A stretch of 64,000 bases of DNA from an uncultured beta proteobacterium (GCA_903859155.1 CAIOLO010000028.1:1-64000), one strand, 5' to 3'. Positions 46,290 to 55,865 are shown, counted from the first letter of the stretch. The notes: generated by a model from the letters alone, not told the origin. A program made the numbers and translations.

Positions 46290-46603
46290 GTCCCGTCCCT
46301 GCCTTATTGAACGGAATTATCGGGCGGACGTAGCGCAGCCGATCAGTTGAACAGTGCCGGTTTTGGGGTGCAATTCAGCGCCTTCGCGCAGGCGGGGTTG
46401 CGCGACCCCGGCACACCGGGAGCACGCCCGGGAGAACATTCATGCGATCGCGGCTCGGGAACGGCAGCGGCTTGCTGCGCACCCTGCGGCCAACAACCAC
46501 AGCGGACAGCCCCTGCGCGATTTACCTCGAAGCGCGAGCCACTAACGACTCAGCGCACCGCACGCGGCTCCTGGGTCTTTCCGGCGATACACGCCGATCA
46601 GCC
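46290..46603. other. Intergenic region between cheZ and flhB
   Basis: 314 bp. It should contain the promoter of the flhB operon and the end of the cheYZ transcript. A short hairpin CCCGG-CACA-CCGGG sits near 46409-46422. Open frames on the plus strand have no recognisable product. No sigma-28 site was found. Confidence 0.5.
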
Positions 46604-47341
46604 CTAAAATCCAAGGCTCTCCAGCAGGTCATCGACCTGATTCTGGTCGGTCACCACGTCATTGCGCCCGGCGACATTCACCACCGGTCCATTGAGCAGG
46701 CCGGAATCGATCTCGCCGCGCATTTCATTGGGCACCAGATCGACCAGCAAATGCACCAGCTGTTGCTCCATATTCTGCGCCAACGCCGTGATCTTCTTGA
46801 TGACCTGTCCGGTCAGATCCTGGAAATCCTGCGCCATCATGATTTCCATCAGCTGCGCGTTGGTCGCGGCCGTCTGTTTTGGCACGGAGGCAAGATATTC
46901 GCGGGTAGCGGCAACCATGGCCTTGAATTCATCCACATTGAGGCGCTTGTCATACAGCTTCTGCCATTGTGCGGAGAGCCGCTCTGCATCCTCCCCGAGC
47001 CGGTCTTGAATTGGTTGCGCGGCCTCTATGGCGTTCAATGCGCGCACCGCGGCCTGCTCGGTCATTTTGACAACATAGTCCAGCCGGTCGCGCGCATCGG
47101 GTATCGAAGCGGCGGTTTTCTCCAGCAGCCGGTCGTAACCCAGCTCGCGCAAGGCATCATGGAGAGTTCGCGTCAGGTTGCCGATCCGGCTCATGACGTC
47201 GCCCGGTGCATTCGGACCGTGCGCATGCTCTACCTTGGGCACTGCGGCACTCTCGCGTGCGGAGTTATCCTGAATAATGCTGTCGAACAAAGCCTCAAGG
47301 TCCTCCGCATCTGCTGACGCCGCTGCCATGGTCGCGCTCAT
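46604..47341 (-). CDS. cheZ: CheY-P phosphatase CheZ
   Basis: 245 residues. Long helical hairpin, catalytic segment [13 protein letters not shown] (Asp and Gln of the DxxxQ motif), and a C-terminal CheY-binding peptide [13 protein letters not shown]. Overlaps cheY by 4 bp. No other chemotaxis genes are in the window. Confidence 0.94.
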   Translation of the reverse strand: MSATMAAASADAEDLEALFDSIIQDNSARESAAVPKVEHAHGPNAPGDVMSRIGNLTRTLHDALRELGYDRLLEKTAASIPDARDRLDYVVKMTEQAAVRALNAIEAAQPIQDRLGEDAERLSAQWQKLYDKRLNVDEFKAMVAATREYLASVPKQTAATNAQLMEIMMAQDFQDLTGQVIKKITALAQNMEQQLVHLLVDLVPNEMRGEIDSGLLNGPVVNVAGRNDVVTDQNQVDDLLESLGF

Positions 47342-47739
47342 GATTTCACCGCTCCTTCCATTGACTTGAATATTTTGTTGAGCTTTTCATCGAGCGTCGC
47401 GGAGGTGAACGGCTTTACAACGTAACCACTGGCGCCGGCCTGGGCGGCGGCGATAATGTTCTCCTTTTTCGCCTCGGCAGTCACCATAAGCACAGGCAGA
47501 GACTTCAAGGTTGCGTCTGCACGGATGGTCTTGAGCAGATCGAGCCCGGTCATGTTGGGCATGTTCCAGTCGGAAATGACGAACTGGATTCCGCCTCCGC
47601 GCAATTTGTTGAGTGCATCCACACCATCCTCGGCCTCGTCGACATTGTTGAATCCAAGCTCCTTTAGCAGGTTGCGCACGATTCGGCGCATGGTCGAGAA
47701 GTCATCGACTACCAGGAATTTCATGTTCGGGTCCGGCAT
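47338..47739 (-). CDS. cheY: Chemotaxis response regulator CheY
   Basis: 133-residue single receiver. Acidic pair and phospho-Asp in [11 protein letters not shown] and [12 protein letters not shown]; Thr in MVTAEA and Lys in VVKPFT are present. Binds FliM when phosphorylated. ATG 47739 with GGAG 5 bp upstream; TTG 47751 is upstream in frame. Confidence 0.95.
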   Translation of the reverse strand: MPDPNMKFLVVDDFSTMRRIVRNLLKELGFNNVDEAEDGVDALNKLRGGGIQFVISDWNMPNMTGLDLLKTIRADATLKSLPVLMVTAEAKKENIIAAAQAGASGYVVKPFTSATLDEKLNKIFKSMEGAVKS

Positions 47740-47760
47740 GGGTGGCTCCAATTCAACGAT

Positions 47761-47787
47761 CTAACGGCTTTTTTCTCCGGGACTTCG
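47761..47787 (-). promoter_or_regulatory. Possible sigma-28 promoter of cheY-cheZ
   Basis: Minus strand: CGAAGTCC, 11 bp, GCCGTTAG. The AAGT and GCCG.TA cores are present with correct spacing; the outer -35 bases are poor. Its -10 ends 21 bp before the cheY ATG. Confidence 0.45.
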
Positions 47788-47912
47788 TCCAAACTGCAAA
47801 AACACCGTGTCGGCGCAGCCCAGCGCGCGCATATTCCCCGTCGGCGGCTGCGTGGATTTGCAACCCTGCGTTGAATATCGTCCGTTTTGGGCGAATCTTG
47901 AACATTCGAGGA

Positions 47913-48800
47913 TCATCCCGCCGGGTCCGAAGGCGGTGGTTCTGCCTCCGGCCCATGCGCGTTGCGTTCATTTTTCGCCTGCAGGGCGGTGCGCTGAATC
48001 CTCTCCAGCACTTCCTGCTCCGTCAAATTGAGGAGTTTCTGGATTGCGGCATAGTCGTCCGGCAGAGCCGGATCGTCCCAGCCGTTGGCCGAATGACGGG
48101 CAAGGTCTACCGCCAGCAATACATTCAGGGTACGCGGACGTTTTGCGTGGGATTCGTACATCAACGTTTGCAGCAATTCCGGCAGCCGCCATTCGGTAGT
48201 CAGTGAAACCTGCAAATCCGCGAGCGTGAAACCGAGCACGCTGCGGTGCGCGGCACTGCTGCGCATGGTTCTTTCCTGCCGCATCAGTGCTGCTATTCGC
48301 AGCGCCAACTCCGGGGAAAAACACCAGAGCAGCATTTCCGCCATGCCGTGCAGCAGCGCCGCGATCACGACCTCGTCCGACTCGATGTCGCAACGCAGTC
48401 CTGCCCAGTCGCGCGCATACAATGCCGCATGGCGTGCACGGTCGACCACGCGCATCAATCCGGCGAGCGCCAGGGGAAATTCCGCCAAACCTGTCTCCAC
48501 GGCCGGCAGCTGGCCGAAATGCTCGAAAAACGGCGAAACACCCAACATCATCAGGGCATGTTCGACCGTGGTGACTTCCGTCGTCTGCCTGACCCTGCGC
48601 CTTTGCTGCAAAAAGCGCAGCACCCGAAGGGTGAACATGGGATCGTGCAGCACCACGCGCGAAATATCACGCGCGACGATACGGGACTCGTCCTGGCGCA
48701 GACGCGCAAGCTGATCGATAGTTCGCTGCATGACCGGGATTTCCACAGCGCTCAATGCGCCGACCCAGCCCGCCTCTCCAGTCGGGATAACGGCAAACAT
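47913..48800 (-). CDS. HDOD domain protein
   Basis: 295 residues. HDOD fold: DISRVVLHDPMFTLRVLRFL, then VEHALMMLGVSPFFEHFGQL, then IAALLHGMAEMLLWCF. HDOD proteins resemble HD phosphohydrolases without a full metal site and act in signalling, often with c-di-GMP or two-component systems. ATG 48800 is preferred. It lies between cheYZ and motAB, so a motility-signalling role is likely but unproven. Confidence 0.82.
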   Translation of the reverse strand: MFAVIPTGEAGWVGALSAVEIPVMQRTIDQLARLRQDESRIVARDISRVVLHDPMFTLRVLRFLQQRRRVRQTTEVTTVEHALMMLGVSPFFEHFGQLPAVETGLAEFPLALAGLMRVVDRARHAALYARDWAGLRCDIESDEVVIAALLHGMAEMLLWCFSPELALRIAALMRQERTMRSSAAHRSVLGFTLADLQVSLTTEWRLPELLQTLMYESHAKRPRTLNVLLAVDLARHSANGWDDPALPDDYAAIQKLLNLTEQEVLERIQRTALQAKNERNAHGPEAEPPPSDPAG

Positions 48801-48920
48801 CAGGGCACCTGTCTCACATGCGCCACTACAGCAGCCCCAGGCATCGCAGCCAGCCACCCTTGCAGCAGCGGCACACGCGCCGAATATCCCCCAGACCCGG
48901 GTAAGGAAACGCCCGGATTT

Positions 48921-49898
48921 TCAGCGTTTGGCCGCGTCAGCATCGACTTTCCCATCGGGAGCCCCGCTTTTCGTCTCTTGGTCGCTTTTTTCCTCCAGTG
49001 GCTCCGCACTATTCGATTCGGACTCGATGGTGCCGCCATCCTTGCTCACGGCTTCCTCGGTGCGCTTGTTCATGACGATGATGCTGATTCGGCGATTTAT
49101 CGGATTCAACGGATTGTCGGCATCGAAAAGCACCGCCGAGGACAATCCCACAACCCGAAGCACACGATTTTCCTGGAGGCCGCCGCCGATCAGCTCGCGC
49201 CGCGCCGCATTCGCCCGGTCCGCGGACAGTTCCCAGTTGCTGTAGCCCTTGGTGCCGCCAGCGTAGGCTTGCGCATCGGTATGCCCGGAGATTCCAATGC
49301 GCTGGGGCACATCGTTCAGACCCTTGCCGATTTCACGCAGGATATCCCGTGTGTACGGTTGCAGTTGCGAGCTGCCAATGGCGAACATCGGACGGTTGTA
49401 CTCATCCACGATCTGGACGCGCAATCCTTCGGTGGTCAGATCAAGCAGCATCTGCTTGCGAAACGGTTTGAGCGCCGCATTGTTGTCGATTGCGCGCTCG
49501 ATGCGGTCCTGCAAATCGCGCAATTTGATCCTCTCCTGACGCGCGTACTCGGCCTCCGCCGCCTTCAGGTTGATGGCTTTTTTTTCCGCCTGGATTGTGC
49601 CCTTCATGATCTGGCCGGCGCTGCGCGTGAGGTCCTGACCGCCGCCTTTGATCAGGCTGGAGCTGTCGCCGCTGCCGCTACCGCCTGAGAGAGCGACTTT
49701 CAGCGGGGTCTGGAAATATTCGGCGATGCCCTTCAGATCCCCGGTGGTACTCGAGCCGAGCAGCCACATGAGAAGGAAAAAAGCCATCATCGCCGTGACG
49801 AAATCGGCATAAGCGATTTTCCATGCGCCGCCATGATGGCCACCCGCGTGTTTTTTTACGCGTTTTACGACTATCGGCCGTTGGGAATCTTCACTCAT
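48921..49898 (-). CDS. motB: Flagellar stator protein MotB
   Basis: 325 residues. Basic N-terminus (VVKRVKKHAGGHHGGAWKIA), membrane helix with proton-binding Asp (YADFVTAMMAFFLLMWLLGS), and OmpA-like domain (PMFAIGSSQLQPYTRDIL, then ISGHTDAQAY). An acidic tail of about 45 residues follows. Pair with motA, 25 bp upstream. Confidence 0.96.
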   Translation of the reverse strand: MSEDSQRPIVVKRVKKHAGGHHGGAWKIAYADFVTAMMAFFLLMWLLGSSTTGDLKGIAEYFQTPLKVALSGGSGSGDSSSLIKGGGQDLTRSAGQIMKGTIQAEKKAINLKAAEAEYARQERIKLRDLQDRIERAIDNNAALKPFRKQMLLDLTTEGLRVQIVDEYNRPMFAIGSSQLQPYTRDILREIGKGLNDVPQRIGISGHTDAQAYAGGTKGYSNWELSADRANAARRELIGGGLQENRVLRVVGLSSAVLFDADNPLNPINRRISIIVMNKRTEEAVSKDGGTIESESNSAEPLEEKSDQETKSGAPDGKVDADAAKR

Positions 49899-49923
49899 AT
49901 TGTCTGCGGGGGTGGCCGGCGCA

Positions 49924-50784
49924 TCAGTGCGACTTGCGCTGCTTTATTTCATCTTCCAGCTCGGAAAATGTGGGTCGCTCGGTCGAAAACAGGACTTTGC
50001 GTCCAAACTCGATAGCCACCTGCGGCGCATAGCCGTTGAGGCTGGCGAGCAGCGTCACCTTTATGCATTGCAGCATCTTGGTGGATTCGACCAGCTTGTG
50101 CTCCAACAGCGCGGCCAGCGGTCCGACGAACCCGTACGAGAGTAAAATGCCGAGAAAAGTGCCAACCAGCGCGGCGGCTATCAGTTTGCCGAGTTCGCTT
50201 GGCGGGATTCCGACCGATTCCATGGTGTGCACCACGCCCATGACCGCGGCAACGATGCCGAAGGCTGGCAGGGCGTCGGCCATTTTCGCGATTGCATTGA
50301 TGGGAACCTCACCCTCCGCATGATGCGTATCGATCTCGCTGTCCATCAGGTTTTCTATCTCGAATGCATTCATGTTGCCTCCAACCATGAGGCGCAGGTA
50401 ATCGGTCAGGAACTCGACCACGTGGTGATCGGAGATGATCTTGGGATATTTTGTAAATATCGGGCTTTGGTCGGGCGCGTCGACATCGGCCTCCACCGAC
50501 ATCAGGCCTTCTTTACGGACTTTGGCGAGTATGTCAAACAGCAGCGACAGTGTTTCCATGTACAGCGCCTTGTTGAAGTGCGAGTTGCGCATCAGGGTCG
50601 GCAAGGCTTTCAATGTCGCTTTGATGACCTTATTCGGGTTTGCCACCAGAAAGGCTCCCGCACCCGATCCGAAAATCATCAGCAATTCCACCGGCTGAAT
50701 CAGGGAGCCGAGGTGACCGCCGGCCAGTGCGAACCCGCCGAACACGGCACCCAGAATTACAAGGTAACCAACGATAACCAGCAC
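49924..50784 (-). CDS. motA: Flagellar stator protein MotA
   Basis: 286 residues, four membrane helices. MADALPAFGIVAAVMGVVHT is the conserved pore segment; the cytoplasmic loop has the charged residues that contact FliG. GTG 50784 is supported by GGGAG at 6 bp. It lies downstream of flhDC on the same strand. Confidence 0.96.
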   Translation of the reverse strand: MLVIVGYLVILGAVFGGFALAGGHLGSLIQPVELLMIFGSGAGAFLVANPNKVIKATLKALPTLMRNSHFNKALYMETLSLLFDILAKVRKEGLMSVEADVDAPDQSPIFTKYPKIISDHHVVEFLTDYLRLMVGGNMNAFEIENLMDSEIDTHHAEGEVPINAIAKMADALPAFGIVAAVMGVVHTMESVGIPPSELGKLIAAALVGTFLGILLSYGFVGPLAALLEHKLVESTKMLQCIKVTLLASLNGYAPQVAIEFGRKVLFSTERPTFSELEDEIKQRKSH

Positions 50785-50958
50785 AAATCGCTCCCGGCGC
50801 CAGCACGCACCAAAAAATTGTTGGCCAACCCCCCCGCTTGGGGCCTTATCTCGTCACGCCAACAAGGTACCAGTGGCCGCCTCGCGCCAAAGCCGGAATA
50901 AACGGTGGTTTTATGCTGTTATTGCAACAATTCAGAGGGGGAGACGGCGCGATATGCC

Positions 50959-50982
50959 GCTCGCGGGTTACGCCCCGCGAGC
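50959..50982 (-). terminator. Hairpin after flhC
   Basis: 9-bp stem (GCTCGCGGG/CCCGCGAGC) with a 6-nt loop, about 26 bp after the flhC stop. It has no T-run. It probably limits read-through from flhDC into motAB or stabilises the transcript. Confidence 0.45.
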
Positions 50983-51007
50983 CGGCAAATGCACCAGCGG
51001 ATGCATG

Positions 51008-51550
51008 TCAGGACAACGCGACCGCTGCGAGTGCCGTGTTTTTCTTCGATTTTCCTGCGCGCGACGGCGGATGGCAAAGCCCGCAAATGTAACTGCGATG
51101 GAGATCGAGGCGATGACTGATGAAATTGCCGCCACAGCGAGTGCACGGCACGGTCTCCAGCAGGCTGCCGAGGAACCGCACCAGCGTCCAGGCTCTGGTC
51201 AGCGTCAGGATCGGCTCCAGGCTGTTGGCCTGAACGTGTTCGAGATAGAGTCTGTATGCCTTGATAACGGCGTGAATGCCGCGCAATTCGGTATTTGCGA
51301 CCAGATATTGGTAGATATCGACAAAAAGCGAGGAATGAACATTGGGTTGCCAGCTGAGAAACCAATCCGCGGAAAACGGCAACATGCCTTTGGACGGGGA
51401 TTGACCTTTGACTTCCTTGTAAAGCTTGAGCAGACGTTCCCGGCTCAGGCTTGTCTCCGTCTCCAGAACCTGCAGCCTGGCCCCGAGGTTGATCAGTTCG
51501 ATCGCAACCTGGATCTCATTGCCTTCACACACCACGCTTTTGTTTCTCAT
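51008..51550 (-). CDS. flhC: Flagellar master regulator subunit FlhC
   Basis: 180 residues. N-terminal part binds FlhD; the C-terminal zinc site has four Cys (C136, C139 in CTRCGG and C156, C159 in CGLC). With FlhD forms the FlhD4C2 activator of class 2 flagellar promoters. 18 bp after flhD. Confidence 0.95.
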   Translation of the reverse strand: MRNKSVVCEGNEIQVAIELINLGARLQVLETETSLSRERLLKLYKEVKGQSPSKGMLPFSADWFLSWQPNVHSSLFVDIYQYLVANTELRGIHAVIKAYRLYLEHVQANSLEPILTLTRAWTLVRFLGSLLETVPCTRCGGNFISHRLDLHRSYICGLCHPPSRAGKSKKNTALAAVALS

Positions 51551-51568
51551 GAGAGTCTCGCCATCCGC

Positions 51569-51886
51569 TCAGGCAAGTGCTTCGACGGGTTGGCCCGTGA
51601 GCAGGATGGCGGCGTGGGATTGCGGCATCGCGCCTTCCTTGCCATGGCTCGTCAATAGTCCCAGGATGAGCCGGTCATCGAAACGCATGCGGCACAACAG
51701 TACATTGGCGCTGGCCATTTTCACAACCTGGCCGGGGGTCAGGCTCGCCAGAATATCGGCCAGTTGCTGGCTTATGCCCAGGCGATACACCGCCGCAGAC
51801 TTGTCCTCACGGATCATGTGCTGTGCCAGCATCAGGTAGGTAAGGTTGAGTTCCTTGATTTCTCCCAGCATATCTGACGTATTCAT
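51569..51886 (-). CDS. flhD: Flagellar master regulator subunit FlhD
   Basis: 105 residues: ELNLTYLMLAQHMIREDKSA, then RLGISQQLADILASLTPGQV. ATG 51886 has GGAGA upstream. First gene of flhDC, 100 bp from the end of the REC-GGDEF-EAL gene. Confidence 0.95.
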   Translation of the reverse strand: MNTSDMLGEIKELNLTYLMLAQHMIREDKSAAVYRLGISQQLADILASLTPGQVVKMASANVLLCRMRFDDRLILGLLTSHGKEGAMPQSHAAILLTGQPVEALA

Positions 51887-51986
51887 TATTTATCTCCGGT
51901 GGTTGCATCTTGCCGCCCCTAGACCTCAGGCATGGCTGCATTGTGGAGGCAACCCCCATTCGGGATAAATAGGAATCCGTCCGTTT

Positions 51987-53792
51987 TTAGACTGCTCCCG
52001 AAGCGAATTCTGATGTAGGAATCCGGCCTACACGCGCGCCAATCGCCCCATCCGGTACGCCTCCGCCCAGAGGCGGCGACAGCCCCCCCTGCGGTGCTTC
52101 CAGCATTGCGGTAATTTCCGCAGCCGAGCGCGCCGGGCTGAACAGAAAACCCTGGACGCGGTCATATCGCTGCTGATGAAAGAATTCGAGTTGATCGGCG
52201 GTCTCGACGCCTTCTGCCACCGTCTCAAGGCCCAGGCTCCTGCCAAGCAAACCCACCGCCTGAACAATCGCAGCGGTCTCCGGATCACGTGTCACGTCGC
52301 GGGTAAAGGACTTGTCGATTTTCAGGATATCTATCGGAAAGCGCCGAAGGTAGCTCAGAGACGAGTATCCAGTGCCGAAGTCGTCCACGGAGATCTTGAC
52401 CCTCATGTTTTTGAGCGCATGCAAAGTGGCAATGGTCGCCTCGGCATCGCGCATCAGTACCGATTCTGTAATTTCCAGTTCCAGGCATGCGGGTTCCATG
52501 CCGGTCTCGGCAAGTACATCCGCTACCACCTGCACCAGGCCTGACTGCCAGAACTGCACCGCGGAAAGGTTCACCGCCATGGTCAGTCGGTCATGACCTG
52601 CGTCATGCCAGGCCTTGGCCTGGCGGCAGGCGACCTGCAACACCCATTTGCCGATTTCCCTGATCAATCCGGAATCGTTCGCCAGTGGAATGAAATCATC
52701 GGGCTGCAGCACACCGAATTCCGGATGACGCCAGCGCACCAGTGCCTCCACGCCCTCGAGTTCTCCGGTAACAACGCTCAAACTGGGTTGGTACTCGAGT
52801 ATCAATTCCTGGCGCTGTGCAGCGCCGCGCATTGCATTCTCGAGCATCAGTTGCTTGCCCGCCACGGCACCCATTTCGCGCTCGTAAAGCTGGTAAGTAT
52901 CGCCGCCGCGGCTCTTGGCTCGAAACATGGCGGTCTCCGCGTTGATCAGCAGTTCCGGCACGTCCTCACCGTCGCGCGAAGACATCGCGATACCGATGCT
53001 GGCGCCAATGAAGAATTCCCGCGATCCCTGGACGAACGGCTCTACAAATGCCTGCCGGATGTGCTCAGCGGCATCCCGCGCCTGACTGTCGCTGCAAGCC
53101 GAACCAAGAAACACCGCAAACTGGTCGCTGCCGAGCCTTGCCACCATTCCTTCGTCAGGAACGCCTTTCTGCAAGCGCTGGGCGATCTGGCGAATCAATG
53201 CATCACCAACTTTGTGGCCGAAACAGTTATTGACGCGCTGGAAGCGGTCGATATCGAGAAAGTAAAGGGCCCCAGTCCTGCAGTCTGCAATCGACAACAT
53301 GCGGGTGACGTGATCGCAGAACAGATTGCGGTTGGGCAATCCGGTCAGGGTGTCGTAGAAAGCAAGCTTGTGTACCTCGCCATCGGCCTGTTGCTTGGCG
53401 CGTCGCATGGCCGCGCCAAGCAGTTCCCGCTCTATGGCCGGAAGAAGTCTCGCGAAGTTGCCTTTGTGGATGGAATCCTGTGCCCCGCTGCACATCGCCG
53501 CAACCTCGACGTGCTCACTGACATCGCCGGAGTAAATGATGAAGGGAATGTCCTTGCCACACTCCTTGAGCACCTGAAGCGCCTCCAGCGAACTGAAGTG
53601 CGGCAGCGTATGATCGGATATGACGATGTTCCAGTCCGCATCGTTCAATGCCGCGCGCATGTCTTCGGCAGTATCCACCCGTGCATAAGCAATCTCCGCC
53701 CCGGTCTGGCTCAGTTCGGAATACAACAGGCATGCGTCGTCTTCCGAATCTTCGACCATCAGAATGCGAAGGGGTGCACTTATGCTAGTCAT
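51987..53792 (-). CDS. REC-GGDEF-EAL regulator, GGDEF degenerate, EAL intact
   Basis: 601 residues. Receiver 9-125 (phospho-Asp D60 in VISDHTLP). GGDEF domain ~140-305, in which the signature reads GSDQF (221-225), so cyclase activity is unlikely. EAL domain ~318-565 with EAL (349-351), NLS, E in ITES, DDFGTGYSSL (470-479), KIDK and ETVAEGVE: all catalytic positions present. Predicted c-di-GMP phosphodiesterase switched by phosphorylation. A near-consensus sigma-28 promoter lies 145 bp upstream, so it should be made with late flagellar genes and could counter YcgR braking. Confidence 0.92.
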   Translation of the reverse strand: MTSISAPLRILMVEDSEDDACLLYSELSQTGAEIAYARVDTAEDMRAALNDADWNIVISDHTLPHFSSLEALQVLKECGKDIPFIIYSGDVSEHVEVAAMCSGAQDSIHKGNFARLLPAIERELLGAAMRRAKQQADGEVHKLAFYDTLTGLPNRNLFCDHVTRMLSIADCRTGALYFLDIDRFQRVNNCFGHKVGDALIRQIAQRLQKGVPDEGMVARLGSDQFAVFLGSACSDSQARDAAEHIRQAFVEPFVQGSREFFIGASIGIAMSSRDGEDVPELLINAETAMFRAKSRGGDTYQLYEREMGAVAGKQLMLENAMRGAAQRQELILEYQPSLSVVTGELEGVEALVRWRHPEFGVLQPDDFIPLANDSGLIREIGKWVLQVACRQAKAWHDAGHDRLTMAVNLSAVQFWQSGLVQVVADVLAETGMEPACLELEITESVLMRDAEATIATLHALKNMRVKISVDDFGTGYSSLSYLRRFPIDILKIDKSFTRDVTRDPETAAIVQAVGLLGRSLGLETVAEGVETADQLEFFHQQRYDRVQGFLFSPARSAAEITAMLEAPQGGLSPPLGGGVPDGAIGARVGRIPTSEFASGAV

Positions 53793-53936
53793 AAAGCCAA
53801 GCGGGTTTCATGGTGTCTTTTTCTCCGAAGGACCATCCGCCGGATTCTGATCCGAAAAAAAAGCAATGCGGCACTTGGCTCCTGCTCTTATTGACGGGCA
53901 TTCGGTACCCTATTTGAAATCACGGCCACGGCACAG

Positions 53937-53963
53937 TTATCGGCACGCTCCGCAGGAACTTTA
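53937..53963 (-). promoter_or_regulatory. Near-perfect sigma-28 promoter
   Basis: Minus strand: TAAAGTTC, 11 bp, GCCGATAA. Fifteen of sixteen consensus positions and exact spacing, the best FliA site in the window. Confidence 0.88.
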
Positions 53964-54113
53964 GCCCCGATTACATCTAGCCCCCGGTTTCAAACATATG
54001 AGAATGCCTTTTAGGATCATTGGGTTATACAAAGCGCCTGGCGTCACTCCGGAAATCGGCTGACGCAGCACATCCATTTGCGCATTTTTTGGCATATTCT
54101 GTTGGAAGTGCAT

Positions 54114-54140
54114 TCAAGTTCGACGCGGTTGTGCCGATTA
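54114..54140 (+). promoter_or_regulatory. Sigma-28 promoter of the unknown membrane protein
   Basis: TCAAGTTC, 11 bp, GCCGATTA: six of eight and seven of eight consensus positions, ideal spacing, 61 bp before the ATG. Confidence 0.72.
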
Positions 54141-54201
54141 CCAACCGGAGGACTGACGTTTCCGTTGACTCCGAAATTCGTTATTGCCAAAAGGATTTTC
54201 C

Positions 54202-54834
54202 ATGAATGAAAAACTGGTCTCCCTATTTGGGCTTTTGATCACGGCCAGCATGCTCGGAATGCTGTTCACGATGAGCCAGATATCCCAATTTGCGCCTGTT
54301 CGCTCCGGGGCAACACTTATCGACAAGCTTGATATGCTGCCGCCCAGTGGCGCCGGCGGGCAACCGCCGCGCCCGAATGTCTACATGGGGGGCACGCATG
54401 CAAGTGGCAGGGTCACTGATATTTACGTAAAGGTGGCAGAAAACGTGTTTCTGTCGCTCGACAAAGCTCCACAACATCTCGCAGAGACTGCGGAGCGCTG
54501 GGTCGATGTAGAGTTTCCGGAATTGCTGGCCAACGATGCCGCTGCCGCCCGAGCCATACTCAATCGCAGCGAGGCCGGAGTCGAGGTGGGTGACGTGGTC
54601 GAAATCCGGTTCGCACACAAAGACAACAAACGCTTCTTTCCGGTCAAGGAAACCACCCGTGTGACCGAACTGGTGGCAAAAGAAGGCAGTGTGGTGGCCC
54701 GAAATTTCGAGCGTCGTATTCATGCCCGTAACGGACATAACCCCGCCGGCCTTGATTGGTTGCTGAACCCTGCGGATGCCGCGTCGACATCGAGTCGTTT
54801 GCCGCTTTCAACCACCGCAGACGCCGGGCGCTGA
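54202..54834 (+). CDS. Unknown membrane-anchored protein, late-flagellar promoter
   Basis: 210 residues, no family recognised. One N-terminal membrane helix (SLFGLLITASMLGMLF, residues ~7-22), then a soluble domain with RVTDIYVKVAENVFLSLDKA, a VGDVVEIRFAHKD strand and FFPVKETTRVTELVAKEG. The tail is Ser/Ala-rich. AAAGGA lies 7 bp before ATG 54202. Driven by a visible sigma-28 promoter and followed 11 bp later by an HDOD gene, so probably a motility-linked two-gene operon. A periplasmic location for the soluble part is likely from the single N-terminal anchor. Confidence 0.75.
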   Translation: MNEKLVSLFGLLITASMLGMLFTMSQISQFAPVRSGATLIDKLDMLPPSGAGGQPPRPNVYMGGTHASGRVTDIYVKVAENVFLSLDKAPQHLAETAERWVDVEFPELLANDAAAARAILNRSEAGVEVGDVVEIRFAHKDNKRFFPVKETTRVTELVAKEGSVVARNFERRIHARNGHNPAGLDWLLNPADAASTSSRLPLSTTADAGR

Positions 54835-54845
54835 CATTCACGACA

Positions 54846-55865
54846 ATGCATCAACGCCACTCTGCTTCCCGATGCGTTGAGACTCCCGACAGTCCACCAC
54901 CGCATTCACCACCCCAGAACAGTGGCGGGCCGCAGTTTCCTGCCCCGTTCCACCCGCCCACCGATACAACTGCCGGTCAAACCGGTATGCATGAGGAATG
55001 CGGCGCGGCGCATGGGGAGAAGTTCCAGGCACTCGAGCGCGAGGCCGAGCGCATTGTCAAAAGTCTCAACATCCCCGCCTGCCCGGCCATTCTTGACAGG
55101 TTTTATCGGGAGTTCCATTCACCTTCGGCCGATCCACGCAGTCTGGCGGCGCTGATTGGCGAGGATATCGGCCTGTCGGCCGCGATAATGAAGACTGTCA
55201 ACTCGCCTTTCTATGGATTGACGAAAAAGGCGAAAAGCGTCGAGCAGGCAATGACGATTCTCGGGTTGCGGGCAAGCGCAAACCTGGTCAGCGGTTTGCT
55301 GCTGCGGCGCGCCTTTCCGGCAGCCTCCAACGCCACGATGGAGCGCTTCTGGGAAAGTTCATCCCGCATCGCAGGGCTTGCAGCCGCACTTGCCGCTCGC
55401 CTGAAGGGTGTAGAAAGCGACGAGGCCCATACCTATGTCCTGTTCCGCGATTGCGGGATGTTGGTGATGTTGCGCAAATTCGAGCCATACGCGGAAGTCA
55501 TGGAGCGCGGTGCGTTGATCCCGGGCGCGGAGCTCTGCCAAATCGAGGATACCAGGTTCAAATTCAATCACGCGCGAGTGGCCCGCGCACTTGTGCGCAG
55601 CTGGTCTTTGCCGGACGCGCTGTGCGAAGCGATATTTCTCCACCACGAATTCGCCATACTGGCAAATCATCCAACCGAATCGCGAGTGGCGAACCGCAAG
55701 CTGATCGCCTTCGGACTGCTTGCGGAACAAATTGCCTCCCTGCATCTCAACCAGGGTCTGTGTCCGGACTGGGTTGTTGGGGAACGGTTCGTGCTGGAAA
55801 CGCTGAACATCGAGGCCGACGAAATCGTCGAGCTGAGCCAGGTTTTGCACGCCGGCGCGGCATAG
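54846..55865 (+). CDS. HDOD domain protein
   Basis: 339 residues from ATG 54846. Pro-rich N-terminal ~45 residues, then an HDOD domain: CPAILDRFYREFHS, then LAALIGEDIGLSAAIMKTVN and SPFYG, then VEQAMTILGLRASANLVSGL, then VLFRDCGMLVM. No clear ribosome site; ATG 54987 is an alternative start that would drop the Pro-rich part. It follows the membrane protein by 11 bp and precedes the kinase-HDOD-GAF gene, forming a signalling cluster. Confidence 0.82.
   Translation: MHQRHSASRCVETPDSPPPHSPPQNSGGPQFPAPFHPPTDTTAGQTGMHEECGAAHGEKFQALEREAERIVKSLNIPACPAILDRFYREFHSPSADPRSLAALIGEDIGLSAAIMKTVNSPFYGLTKKAKSVEQAMTILGLRASANLVSGLLLRRAFPAASNATMERFWESSSRIAGLAAALAARLKGVESDEAHTYVLFRDCGMLVMLRKFEPYAEVMERGALIPGAELCQIEDTRFKFNHARVARALVRSWSLPDALCEAIFLHHEFAILANHPTESRVANRKLIAFGLLAEQIASLHLNQGLCPDWVVGERFVLETLNIEADEIVELSQVLHAGAA

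Larger units (their letters stand above)
53793..54201. other. Intergenic region with two divergent sigma-28 promoters
   Basis: 409 bp without a gene. Holds a minus-strand sigma-28 promoter (53937-53963) for the REC-GGDEF-EAL gene and a plus-strand one (54114-54140) for the membrane protein. The rest is unremarkable. Confidence 0.7.

Noticed and set aside
46347-46607. Small plus-strand ORFs between cheZ and flhB
   Set aside because: No similarity, no ribosome site, and they lie over the expected promoter region of flhB.
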